64,000 bases of DNA, from NCBI GenBank assembly GCA_963575645.1, contig OY754467.1:34035108-34099107 (forward strand), in the 5' to 3' direction. Under the pieces are notes generated by a model that did no database searches, was not told the origin of the DNA, and was given only the letters and a program-made list of their open reading frames with translations. Positions within the stretch are counted from its first letter, which is position 1. Each line of letters opens with the position of its first letter. This DNA comes from Xanthostigma xanthostigma. Lineage: Eukaryota > Arthropoda > Insecta > Raphidioptera > Raphidiidae. Positions 46,258-58,000 of this stretch are shown here, piece after piece. Position numbers and translations under genes: made by a program.

Positions 46258-47253
46258 CCGTGGCGGATTTGCAGTCTTGGCCGCCTTAGGCCCCAGGCCA
46301 TGTAGTAAGTACCAGCCGCCCCTTTCTCAGCACCCGTCATATACTTATATTACATAATATATGAATTTACTTTATTGCCAACTTTTATCGAAATCGATTC
46401 AGAAATTTAGTTAACTATAATGCCCGGTTTACATTATTCCAGTCCAGCGATCCAGTCCAGTGCTGGACTGGATTCGTTGTCTACATTATTCCAGTCATTT
46501 AGAAGCCGTTTTCATTGTGAACACCACAGTGACAATGATTTCAAAAAGAGATCAGTTTCGAAAATGTTTCAAACGTGCTCAATCACTCTTGCTACAAGAA
46601 GTTATTAATGAGGTTGATAATGAACTAAGAAAAAAGGAACGGAATGGCACTGGATTGGCCGTCTACATTATTCCAGTTGCACTGGATTGATCGCACTGGA
46701 TTCAAAAGTAGACCGCGAATCCAGTTACTGGACTGGAATGCTTACTGGATCCAGTGCATTCCAGTGGGGGTTTACATTATTCCAGTTGCAATCCAGCACT
46801 GGACTGGATCGCTGGACTGGAATAATGTAAACCGGGCATTAAATTGCTGCTAGTTTGATATTTTCCGAGGTTTCAGGGATAATTGCACATTTAAATAAAA
46901 CATTCAATATACACTATATACACATATACACCCTCACGAACTCATTTTTGAACTTAGACGTTGCGTGCTATCAAGAAAGCTGACGTGAAATCATCTTAGA
47001 AGAGCGTTGTGTGCCTAAACTCAAAATAAAAAAATCCTTGACAATAGCTCAAACTGGACTGTCCAAAATATTGATCTAAATTAGATATTCCGATCACTTT
47101 TTTAGGAAGATTATTATTACACGATGCAGTGTAGACAGCACCGTGCAGGGCGTCCCGCCATGCGCCATAATGTGTTTTGTCACGATTGGCCGCCCCTGAT
47201 ATCTGGCCGCTCTAGGCCCGGGCCTACTGGAGCTTAGGGCAAATCCGTCACTG
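46258..47253. mobile_element. hAT-like non-autonomous element with a nested MITE
   Basis: Ends CCGTGGCGGATTTGC and GCAAATCCGTCACTG are inverted, resembling the common CAGTGGCGGATTTGC hAT end. Subterminal GGCCGCC/GGCCTAGG-like blocks. No clear TSD. The element at 46420-46839 lies inside. Confidence 0.62.
46418..46841. mobile_element. TA-flanked MITE with CCAGTCCAG arrays
   Basis: Element 46420-46839 with termini ATGCCCGGTTTACATTATTC and its complement, flanked by TA. The termini and interior hold many CCAGTCCAG/CTGGACTGG and TACATTATTCCAGT units. A fragment of coding-like sequence (KRDQFRKCFKRAQSLLLQEV) is inside; source unknown. Confidence 0.72.
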
Positions 47254-47880
47254 CACAAATAGTAAAATATTTGAGAATGTGGTATTTAAAAGAAACATGC
47301 AAATCTTATTATCACTCAGTGGCAATGTTTACTTTTTGTGTACAACACTATTATGACAATCGTTTGGTTTAAAAACTGAGCTCCTGATACTCTCAAGGTG
47401 CTTGTAATTTTAAAATACGAATTTGAAGTTATGAAATAATAATTTGTGGATGATGTCTTGAAAATTTTTATTTCTGTGTTTATACACAAAACTTATATAA
47501 TATATACCGTGTGTTGTAGAATATCGAATTCGAAAGTTTCATTTTTAAATAACTTCAGTGTTAGTATTTAAAATTTTTATGTTTATCGTTTATATTTGAA
47601 TTTAAGAACAAATTCACGACGATATAAAATAATTTTTTAAAAATCATACGATTATTTTCATACTACAGATTTTCATGTACCTATATTGTATCTTTCGAGA
47701 AAGTGAATGCATAGTATATTGTATATTTAAATACATTTTTAATGTATCTTCTGCAGCTATGTCTGCCAAAAAATTATTTCTTGACTTAATTACTTGTGTT
47801 CTTTGCATTATAATTTAAGTATTTTTTTTAATTTACATTAATGATTGTTTTTATACAAATACGTGTAATTTATAAATTAA

Positions 47881-48492
47881 CTAGCGGCCCTGTACGTGCT
47901 TCGCTACGTATAAAGTGAAATAATAAAACAATTTAATTGGAACATCTATCTATCTATCTATCTATTAATTAATTAATTGCTAGCTATTTTAAAATATACA
48001 TGGGCGTATATGTGTGTATGTCGAGCACTCCGGCTGCGCCGTCGTGCTCGAAAAAAAATAGCGTAAAGTATTCGTGGATAACTGGTCTTTAAAACACTTG
48101 CTCTATTTCGAGCACTCCGGCTGCGCCGTCGTGCCGAGCACTCCGGCATATGGTTGTTAAGTTCGTTGCGCCATCTATTGAATATTCACTCAATCCAGTC
48201 AACAGGTATCGCCATCTTATATGGTTGTTAAGTTCGTTGCGCCATCTATTGAATATTCACTCAATCCAGTCAACAGGTATGGCCATCTTATATGGTTGTA
48301 TTATGACTGTCAAGGAATAGACAAATAATTTGCAATAAAATAATATTGCGACTATAAATTGAAATGTAAGCTATCCTATCTTTCAAGTTGGGTCGAATTG
48401 CACACGGTGTGCAAATCAAATTTAAAATCGGTTCAGTAGTTTAGGAGTTCATCGCGGACAAACATATGACACGTAATTTTTATATATAAAGA
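47881..48492 (-). mobile_element. Non-autonomous Helitron, copy G, with tandem repeats
   Basis: On the minus strand it starts TCTTTATATATAAAAATTAC after an A and ends GGGCCGCTAG before a T. Inside are an (ATCT)n-(AATT)n microsatellite near 47946, GAGCACTCCGGCTGCGCCGT repeats (48023, 48116), and a 71-bp tandem duplication. Confidence 0.68.
48148..48300. repeat. 71-bp tandem duplication inside a Helitron
   Basis: Units starting ATATGGTTGTTAAGTTCGTT at 48148 and 48219 differ by one or two bases, with a third partial start near 48290. Confidence 0.75.
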
Positions 48493-49133
48493 TATCAAAT
48501 TTAAAAAAATATCTATGTATATCTAGTATTGACACAAAGTAAAACTCTCTAAAACACTCTGTATATGGTATAGACGACTGTACGGGAATGATATAACATT
48601 GTAATAATAACCTACACTGACCTACAGTATATTAGTCGAGTTTTACAAATTAGAAATACCTCTTAAATACTTCTGGGATCCTATTCATTTTTTGTTAAAT
48701 TGTCCAAATGCCGCTTAAAAAAAAAAAACAACAACAACTCCGAATACCTTTTATAAAGTTATGGGGGATGAATAATAAGTTCTCAATCTTTTGTCAAATC
48801 AACAAACACGTTTTTTAAACCTTTTTGTGTTCCTGAATCTGGTACACCCTACAGGACCTCTGCTAGTAGCCTATGCGCATAATGCACGCAGAACTTCTAG
48901 TTTTCTTCTGGAATGTCTGGAATACTTTTCAGATACTTACTTTTGGATCTTATAAAAATGATACTCTGAATTCAATACATTCATCCGTTCTGTAACTGTT
49001 ACCGTTTCGAAGATAGAGCTTCTCCAGATTTTTTTCTGAATATTCTGGAATATTGAACGGATCCTTTTGAAATTCGGTATACTTACGGAAAACAATACGC
49101 TGAATTCAACTGGACCATCCAAATATTCAAAGC

Positions 49134-50321
49134 AATGGCACGTCAATCCGGTGTCGGAGAGGCAACCGGATGGCGAGTGGTAATCTGGGCTTATGAGTGG
49201 TGCAGAACCCCCTGGTAGCGGCCAAAGTGACCCCAAATGGACGGGGGCGGCGATATGGGGGTGGGTCAAAATCGAAAAATTTCTGAAAAGGCAACCGGAT
49301 AAAAATGCGGTTGCATTGAAGGAAATACCCTAATTATATAATAAATTTTTTTTGCCATCCGAAACACGCGGGCCGTTTTTGCACTAGCGAATAAAAAAAA
49401 AATAAAAAAAAAACTGAAAAGGCAACCGCTTCAAAATTAGTGAGCATACTTATTGACACCACCAAACGTTGGAAAAAAATTGCCATCCGATCCTGATGGG
49501 CAGTTTCGGAGAAACAACCCCTCAAAGTCGCCGAAAAACCCTTTTTTTCGATTTTTTCAACAATTAGTAAAAAAAACACATTAAAAATTGTTCAAATCGG
49601 ATGGCATTCGAAATTTATACTGTCCTAAGTACAAATAATAGTGTGTATCATTGCCATCCGATTTCGATTAAATTTACCCCTATTTAGCCACCTCCAAAAC
49701 TCATGAAAATAACAATTTTACGCAGCGTATGGCATTATTTTCATTGTTATTGAGTCTTGGGGGTTGGCTAAATAGGGGTAAATTTAATCGAAATCGGATG
49801 GCATTGATACACACTATTATTTGTACTTAGGACAGTATAAATTTCGAATGCCATCCGATTTGAACAATTTTTAATGTGTTTTTTTTACTAATTGTTGAAA
49901 AAATCGAAAAAAAGGGTTTTTCGGCGACTTTGAGGGGTTGTTTCTCCGAAACTGCCCATCAGGATCGGATGGCAATTTTTTTCCAACGTTTGGTGGTGTC
50001 AATAAGTATGCTCACTAATTTTGAAGCGGTTGCCTTTTCAGTTTTTTTTTTATTTTTTTTTTATTCGCTAGTGCAAAAACGGCCCGCGTGGTTCGGATGG
50101 CAAAAAAAATTTATTATATAATTAGGGTATTTCCTTTAATGCAACCGCATTTTTATCCGGTTGCCTTTTCAAACATTTTTCGATTTTTCCCCACCCCCAT
50201 ATCGCCGCCCCCGTCCATTTGGGGTCACTTTGGCCGCTACCAGGGGGTTCTGCACCACTCATAGGCCCAGATTACCACTCGCCATCCGGTTGCCTCTCCG
50301 ACACCGGATTGACGTGCCATT
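49134..50321. mobile_element. Long foldback element, CATCCG family, copy 2 (1188 bp)
   Basis: Near-perfect inverted arms of about 550 bp around a loop of about 75 nt (about 49690-49770). Termini AATGGCACG and CGTGCCATT match copy 1 (AATGGTGCG) at seven of nine positions, followed soon by GCAACCGGATG as in copy 1. Ordered inner motifs: GCAACCGGATGGC (49152), TTGCCATCCGAAAC (49353), TTGCCATCCGATCC (49479), ATCGGATGGCATTCG (49597), TTGCCATCCGATTT (49651). Flanks TATTCAAAGC (49124-49133) and GCTTTGAATA (50322-50331) are complementary. The identical 81-codon frames in the two arms mirror each other and look incidental. Confidence 0.85.
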
Positions 50322-50617
50322 GCTTTGAATAAAAGGATCGTACCTACCATTTTCCATTTTGGAGATACAGACGTGCAAAAGTTGCTTTGATATAAACTGA
50401 AAATTTAAAAAAAAGTAGTTAATAGCTATGGTAACAAGAAACTTGCATTTAAATTAAATCAAATTAAAAATAAAACGGACTTATTTAAATTTGATGGTTC
50501 CATACTTTTCTTGACTGTTAAAATTACAATGGGCACTATGAGAATTTTCGAACATTGATATCTTATCAAATATATTTTATTAATATTTATTTCCATTTGA
50601 AACAAATAATTTAAAAA

Positions 50618-53600
50618 ATGTGTCATTGTCCGGTAACTGATGAAAATGCCGCAATTGTTCAAAGAATTATTAATGGGTTGGACGGAAACGAAGTCACCGT
50701 CGCTGAGTTCATTGGATTGGTAGGTCCACATACCCAAGATAATGGTAAGTGGGTTTAGCTGTGGTGGCTCCTCCATGAGCGCTGCAGAACAATCTTAGAT
50801 ACTTTATAATTTTTGAGTGAATTACGTTTTCCATACTTAACCAATATTAATGCTTACGAAATAGTGTAATAGACCACAAAACTCGTGTATGATCTCTGTG
50901 GCAGTTTCTTGTGCGCTCCGAAACAGCACCTGAAACGTCATTATCAGATACCCTCGGTGTACAGTGTACACCATAGATATATAAGTCACTAGAGTACGTA
51001 TGCTTGCCAAAAGTGAAAATGTCCTCAGTTGAGAGAGAGAGAACGCTGCAGAAATTCCGGAAAACCAGATATTTGTTTACTCAAATCAGCATTGTTTTGT
51101 ATCATTAGTTACCAAAGAGATAAGGAACTGTTCTCTGTCTGAATTGCAGACACTCACTCGCGTACTCTAGTCTAATATCTCTGTGGTGTACACTGTACAC
51201 CCTGACCCACAAATTATTAAGCCAACACTTTTGACGTATCTAGTACATACACATACGTGATGCACGACACACGGCTTATGGCAGTACTGACTAGTGTTAC
51301 AGTGTATATTGTAGTTTGTTGTCAACAGTGTTTGAAAAAACTTAATAATTTAATAAAGCGTTACTATGAATGTTATTTTTTTTTCAATCAAAACGAAATT
51401 TGTTTAGGCGCTTTGCTTAAACGAGTAATGGACAGTGATTTACGTACGTTTCGAACTACTTGCGGCCAAGTGTATGACACCATGACGGCTGATGTGGGCG
51501 ACGTATTAGCCAACGAACACGTTACCCTTGAAGAACACTATCAGAACGAAATTTATTCGCTTAATAACAAAATTGATCGCCTGATGAAAGTCTTATTGCG
51601 ACACTTTCCCGATTTCAGCATGGAAAAATATCGAACAAATCCAAACTATGTGAATGAACTCATTCCGCCTTTTGTTCCCGTAAGTTTCCTTTACTGTAAA
51701 ATAATATTAATAATAAATAATAATGCGTTTAACGTCCGTTTCTCGACTGTTATCATACAAACGCCATTCGCACCATTACTATTTTCTATCTACCAACACT
51801 CCTCGTTATTTTCTACATTTTTAAACTTCCACTTAATAGCAATGGGTAAATGAAGGAATTTTGGGACATTAGGATAAGGTAGGCAAATTTTGATCATAGG
51901 AGTTTGACAGGTAATCGGCCATGGCCTTGAATAAGAAACCATCTCGATATTTATCTATAGAACTAGCGGTTCCATCCGGTTTCACCCGGGTGTAAAAGAA
52001 CGAATGGGGAAGGGAGGGACATGAATACACACATTCATCTTAGTTTACCGAGATGAATGTTGTGTCCAAATTTCATGATGATCGGAGTTACCGTTCAAAA
52101 TTTTTTGTCGATAAGAAGCAGTATTTATATCTACTTTTTTTAACTAATAATTTTTTTTTAATTAATTAAATAAAATTAAAATAAATTTTAATGTAAGTCT
52201 AAGAAGAAAGCAATGTAGAAAAAAGAGAGTTGTGTGGTTTTAAGAAACCACGACGCAAGTGAAACTTTTATTGGATTGTAGGCGTTGGATTGTAGACACT
52301 TATCCATCACGATTAATTATAAACATATTATATTTATTCACATGAATACACGAAAAAAAACATGTAAACACTGTACAGCACTTGCCCGCATGACAGACTG
52401 ACTATGTGTTATGCATACTCAGTGAAATGTATACATTTCACTGTGCATACTACACGGTCAGCTGATGCTAACCATGGGCGCCGCCATATTGGCCTTGGCT
52501 GCTCTACCGAGCGTCTACTCCGAGCGCCTACTCCGAGCGCCTTTCACTTTACCCCTACTCCGCGGCCGCCTGTAATGCGACATGCAACAGACGGCCAGAA
52601 AAATTCGGGGCGATAGAATAAAGGTTTCACTTTAAAATTAGTTTTTGTAATTTTCTATCAGGCTTGGACCGATCACGACTTTGAAGAATCGAAGAAACAA
52701 GCGCGACTTCATCGACTTCAGTGGTTGCGTGAAGAAGGGCAGAGATTACAGAAAGAGAATGAAGGTCTCATAAATTATCTCGAGGAAATTCAAGAATCAG
52801 CGTTCCATGACTCTTTCGATTTGGCTGCTGATGAGCAAGCCGTCGCCGCCGAAGGACATAATCTTTCAAGAGTGCATGCCAAGCTACAAGACAAGTATTT
52901 ATTTTCTGGAAATTGTCAATTAGATACAGTGTAAACTCTATATAGCGACACTCAAGGGACTGTGCCCTTTGTGGTATTATTGAGAGTTATCGTTATTTAC
53001 TCATAATATTTAAATTTTCAACTGACCAACAAACATAAATACCATCACAAATTACAGCTCAGCAAAACATGTGAAAGATAATTCCAACAAACACGAGAAT
53101 GAACTTCTTAGAATCTTTGGTAAGCATGATGCCGACAACAAAGCAACAAAGTAACAGACAAGTACTGTTTATTGCTTAAATGATGACATATTGTTGTCGT
53201 TATTTACAGTGGGTGTGTCGTTATTTAGAGTGTATCATTACAGGAGCAACAAGTTTATCGAGTGACGTTAAATGGAGTTTACACTGTATTTGAATATTAT
53301 TATACAGTATAGATCACATAATTTAGATTTTATTCTTTTTTTTTCGCCTTTTGGTTACGGAACCCTAAAAAGAACTTACAAGAAAATATTCCTTTGCGGT
53401 TATTGATGATATGCTTAAATATTATTGCAGGTTAGATGCGCAGAAGCAAAGAATCACCGAACTAATGGTGAAAGTTCAAGACCATAGCAGATTCGAGGAG
53501 CCAGGAGCGCGCGTGACAACGTCTGTTCACCATGTCAGCCATTCCGTCATGTCCGTGACGAGTACCGGAGAAATTGATGTCAGAGGTACTGTTGTGATCG

Positions 53601-54898
53601 AAAGCAAAACCGGAATGTTACCGCCGGATCCACGCCATTCGCCGGCCAGATCAAAGTCACCACGAAGGTTAAATTACGAACTTGAATTATTAATTAACTG
53701 TAATGATTAGTTTATTCTATTTTCTGTTAATTTAAGTAAAGGCAGACAAACGCATAGGATGTGTGTTTATTCTCCTGCATGACGTATATTTATTTATTGT
53801 CATGCCATTTTCATCTAAATAGTGTATTACACCACAAGGGCCGAAAGTTTGATGTCTTGCACTGCGCGCCACGATGACCTCGGTTTTGCCTCGGGCATCG
53901 TGGCGCGCAGTGCAAGATATCAAACTTTCGGCCAGGGTGTATGCTATTTTTCTTCATACCTCGGTGGTAAATACGCTTATTAAATACATAATTAATTACT
54001 TACTTATTTATTACATAAAACATAGATAAATTCCAAGCAAGCAGCTTTGAGGTTATACGTAAAAACACGAATGATAGCTGGTCGCGACTATTAGCTAAAC
54101 TGTAATAGGGCTGCTATGGAAACGACATCTAAACAACAGTCGATAGGTGATTTTTTCTTTACTGGCGCCCGAACGTAGGTATGTACTACCCGCACCAATG
54201 CGTAAATGTTAGACTTTCTGCCTTACAATTGGTGCCGAAAGTATGTACTTTCGATCGAGGTATGAAGAAAAAAAACTAAATAAACTTTCAAGAAGTAACT
54301 AAAAACTAAAAGAAATATGTTGACGTATATAAGTATTGTGTGAAGGCCTCCGAGGAAATAATTTCTTTTAAAAGAGGTCTAGAAATGAAAAGCCAGTGTT
54401 AATGCGTTGTTTACGAAAATTATTCAAATATGTCGCGGCCCGCTGAAAGATCACAGCTCAAAATTTTAGAAAAATAAGTTATAAACTATAGATAAGAAGA
54501 TCCAAATCCGGATTGAAACGTCAATTGGTTAATTGACTTTTTTGTTAATAAATCTTTTTGGAAAATTAGGCGGAAATTTTATTTATATAATTATTGTAAT
54601 TAATAAAGACTGTGTTAAAAATTCCACTTTAAGGAAATCGATTCAACGTACGGCTCCACCTGAGCTAATGAGTGACGACGAATTGCTTAGAAGGCTAGAT
54701 GAACTCAATGCGAGAGCAGAAGCAGAAGAGAAACGGCAAAGATTATTTGCAGAAAAATCGAAAACATCTTCAAAACCAAAATCAAAACCTGCAGCTTCTA
54801 AACCGGTGACATCAACCAGAATAGCAAAACCGAGCCAACAAAAAAAACCAAAAACTGTTAAAAAGCAAACACCGCAAGCCTATCCTGAAGGATGGTGA
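50618..54898 (+). CDS. Uncharacterised coiled-coil protein, five exons, 377 aa
   Basis: Exons 50618-50744, 51408-51679, 52662-52894, 53431-53667 and 54634-54898 (TGA). All introns are GT-AG and phases (1, 0, 2, 2) join to one frame. The N-terminus (MCHCPVTDENAAIVQRIING) is followed by an alpha-helical region (KRVMDSDLRTFRTTCGQVYD, EEHYQNEIYSLNNKIDRLMK). A predicted coiled coil comes next (ESKKQARLHRLQWLREEGQR, LQKENEGLINYLEEIQES, and LDAQKQRITELMVKVQ). A Ser/Pro linker has SPARSKSPRR. A second charged helix (DDELLRRLDELNARAEAEEK) leads into a Lys/Ser/Pro/Thr-rich basic tail ending AYPEGW. I do not recognise the family. The basic tail and coiled coils would suit a microtubule or centrosome protein, but that is inference. 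Its stop is 155 bp before the next gene's ATG on the same strand. Confidence 0.82.
50950..51207. repeat. Inverted-repeat element ending in GGTGTACAGTGTACACC
   Basis: The near-palindrome GGTGTACAGTGTACACC (50956-50972) and its relative at 51185-51201 mark the ends. TAGATATATAAGTCACTAGA inside is matched inverted near 51160-51180. In intron 1 of the coiled-coil gene. Confidence 0.6.
51963..52228 (-). mobile_element. Helitron fragment, copy B (inverted relative to copy A)
   Basis: Minus strand: CACCCGGGTGAAACCGGATG then GAACCGCTAG at 51963. Shares AACATTCATCTCGGTAAACT and CTACATTGCTTTCTTCT with 31771-32542. Confidence 0.65.
52412..52451. mobile_element. 24-bp perfect palindrome with 8-bp direct repeats: apparent solo TIR pair
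   Basis: Positions 52420-52443 are a perfect palindrome starting CAGTGAAATGTA and ending with its complement. It is flanked by the exact direct repeat TGCATACT (52412-52419, 52444-52451). CAGTG ends plus an 8-bp duplication are hAT features. Confidence 0.6.
52927..53288. mobile_element. Tigger-like MITE (Tc1/mariner superfamily)
   Basis: Termini CAGTGTAAACTCTATATAGC and AAATGGAGTTTACACTG, flanked by TA. CGACACTC and GTTATCGTTATTTACTC blocks match the decayed Tigger at 60324-61552. It lies about 30 bp after the exon 3 donor of the coiled-coil gene. Confidence 0.85.
53740..54290. repeat. Repeat with hairpin and GGTATGAAGAAAAA block, copy 1
   Basis: A strong hairpin at about 53836-53936 pairs GAAAGTTTGATGTCTTGCAC and following bases with their complement. 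Flanking blocks (TTTCTTCATACCTCG, ATGAATGACAGCTGGTCGCG-like, CGATCGAGGTATGAAGAAAA) recur at 57530-58310 in the next gene. Confidence 0.55.
54494..54523 (+). repeat. AAGATCCAAATCCGGAT motif, copy 3 (fragment)
   Basis: AAGATCCAAATCCGGATTGA then AACGTCAATTGGTTAAT, matching the conserved core at 35594 and, inverted, at 23042-23072. The TIRs are absent or decayed. Confidence 0.5.
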
Positions 54899-55053
54899 TG
54901 CAATTTTATGTTTCTTGAGTTACGTTATTTTAAAGTTGATATCAATGTACCCATGAAATTGTTTTTGTTATGTCATCATTAAAAATTAAAGTGACATTTT
55001 TGTGTGTGCAAAATTGTTTTTTTTTATAATTTTTTTTTATTATTAAATTCACA

Positions 55054-58000
55054 ATGAACGACCTGTATGAAGATTTGAATTATGATTGTAACTATAACAT
55101 GTTTCTTTGCAAGACAATGCTTTCGAATCTGACGTCACTCAGTGGTAAGTAAATGCAATTTATATAGCTTAAGTTTCATTTTATAACGTTCAAGCGAAGA
55201 CACCGATAATAATAATTAGTAAACAGCTAGAACTGTTTTTACTTTTTTATGAGTATATACGCTAAAAAAGTATATTTTGACAAGCGACATTTGCGCCCTC
55301 GTGTTTTTTTTTTTAATTCTGGTTCAGCCAAAACCTTAATGTCGTATGTTATACGTTCATTTTAATAAGGATTAATATAGTTGAATAAAATGGGTAAAAA
55401 GCTATCAAATCGAAAGTGCTGTGTTTTTAATTGTAAAGATACACCAACTAAACATCCAGAATTACAATTCCGCCGTTTTCCTTGGTTTTCTTATGAATTA
55501 GAGAGGGAAAAAAATGGACTTCAGCAGTACGTCGTCACTCGTCAAGGGTAATTAAATTTTATTTTACGTCTGTAATCATTATTAGATACAGGAAAAATAT
55601 CATAATTGTTATTTTGTTAACAAAAATAAGATTTAAAAAAATTGAAATGAAAAATGTATATCATTTATGTAGTTTTTTTACTGACATTGTGAGAAAATAT
55701 TTTTTTTTATAACGCTGATTTCCACAGGTTTGTAAGTTTTGAGTGAACCAGATTTTAAAAAATCAAACACGAGATGGCGCAAAGATCGCATTTCAAAGAT
55801 ATTTTCCTAGCGTATAGAACGAGTAATTATGGTGTTCAGATTCATGAAATTTTTAACCAACTTCAAAAAAGAACTTGTAACACAATTCGATGCGTTTATT
55901 AAAAAAAAATTACGTTAAGACCGCTGCACACGAGGCTAGTTCTGTCGCTAGAACCACTGCTGGAGATCTTCTGCTGGCCGGCGGGCTGGCGGTACGAGAT
56001 AAGAAATTACATTCCTGCGGGCTCACGTGCGAGGTCACAAGATGAATTTCAAAATTAAGAACCGGGGCTATTTTTCTCGCTTGTTCGTCTGCTTGTTTTG
56101 AGCAAGAACTAATCAGAAAACAGTGTTTTGTCACGTGGGTGACATGGACAAACGTCTACAAACAAACACGTCGTCATAGCGTGTGTTCTGTTCAGAGACA
56201 ATAAACGTTCACTTTTGTTAACATATTCTATCACTGCACGGTACTTATCGGACATCCTGTATCTTGTGTCACAATTTTGGCCGCGTTAATCTCCGAAACC
56301 ACTGAACCGATTTTAATGAAATTTTGTAAATGTGTCTTGCTTGGCCCAACTTGGACTGTAAGATATTTTTTATAATATTTTGTACAAAATTACGGTATTT
56401 TCTAAAAAAAACTGTTTTAGTAACATGTATCTTGCGTCACAATTTTGGCCGCGTTAATCTCCGAAACCACTGAACCGATGAATTGAATTTTATAAATGTG
56501 TCTTGCTTGGTCTAACTTAGACTATAAGCTGGTTTTTTATAATATTTTGTACAAAATTACGGTGTTTTGTAAAAAAAAACTGTTTTAGTAACGTGTAGCG
56601 ACATCTGATAGAATTTACCCAAAGCTATTAGTTCAGAACCAAACAAAAAATAACTGTTTTAGTACCAAGTAGCGACATCTGATAAATTCGCTCTTAGTTC
56701 AGAAGCAAACGAAATGCGTTTTGCAGAATTATATCTACCGTACCCGGACGAAACCGGGACGGACCGCTAGTTATCTATAATGATGTGAACTGTTTATAGA
56801 TAGACAGAAAGTCGTAAGATGGATGCGTAAACTGTCCACGTGTAACCGAAGTGTTGATGAGATGCGGTTAAGAAACGATTTTATGTACTACCTGGTTTTA
56901 AATGTCCAGAATTGTGAATTGCAAGCGCCGTTCACTGAAAACCCTCCTTCGGGAGCATTGCCGACGATTGCTCAGTTATTGGTAGGTACTTTATTTAATT
57001 AGCTCTACAATACTAAAATTCTAATTTAATAGTATATTGTCCGACTAGTGAGAGAAGGAGAAGATTCCATGAGCGTGAAATTTGCCGCACGAGCGTAGCG
57101 AGTGCGGTAACACGCGAGTGGAATATTCTCCTTCGATCAATGGTCGCACATAATACTTTATTCAACTAGCACGAGTAATATGTAATCGGAGTCCTGATAA
57201 AAGAGGGAAAAATAATAAATCACTTCATTGATTGACGTACCCACCGTCAGTGTATGCACACAAGATGGCCCTGACTTTCACTGAATTGCGATGCTGTTTT
57301 CATATATACAATACCGCCTACCACGTTCCTATTGGTCCAGAAGCCGTGCAGTTTTTTTTCATTATTTAACTGCTTGGGCTTGCTATTGCGTTCCTATTGG
57401 TCCAGAAAATTCATTATATCACAGTACGGTTCATTATTAGCACTCTACGCGTCAACATGAAGTAATCTATTATTTCTCCCGAATTTAGCAGGGCTCCGAA
57501 ATTACATATTACTCACGCGTGTTGAATAATAGTATATTACACCACAAGAGCAGAAAGTTTGCGCGTTATGATGCCCGAGGCGAGCGCAGTCAAGGAATTT
57601 ATATACCATTTTTCTTTATACCTTAGTCGAAAGTACGCTTATTAATTAATTATTTAATTACTGATTAATTACATAAAAACACAGATAAATTCTAAGCAAA
57701 CACCTTTGAGGTTATAAATGAAACACGAATGACAGCTGGTCGCGACTATTGGCTGGCGACAGTATCATGAAGCGGTGTACATGATAACTGTTTTGCTTCA
57801 TACCTCGATCGAAAGTACATACCTTCGGCATCAATTGTAAAGCAGAAAGTCTAACGTTTACGCATTGGTGCAGGGATCACACGCACTGATGCGGGAAGTA
57901 CGTACGTTCGGGCGGCAGTAAAAGAAAATAACCTATCAACTGTTGTTTAGATATCGTTTCCATAGCAACATTATTACATTTTAGCTAATAGTTGCGAACA

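Noticed and set aside
47940-48130. CRISPR-like or satellite array from repeated GAGCACTCCGGCTGCGCC units
   Set aside because: Only two or three units with irregular spacing inside a Helitron; the genome is eukaryotic.
49334-50121. Two nearly identical 81-aa open frames on opposite strands
   Set aside because: Same reason: mirror images in foldback arms, with poly-Phe/Lys from A/T runs and no recognisable domain.
51257-51407. Extension of the coiled-coil gene's exon 2 upstream to an ATG at 51257
   Set aside because: The splice acceptor at 51407 and the frame from the exon at 50618 give a better join; the upstream stretch is AT-rich and hydrophobic without conservation signs.
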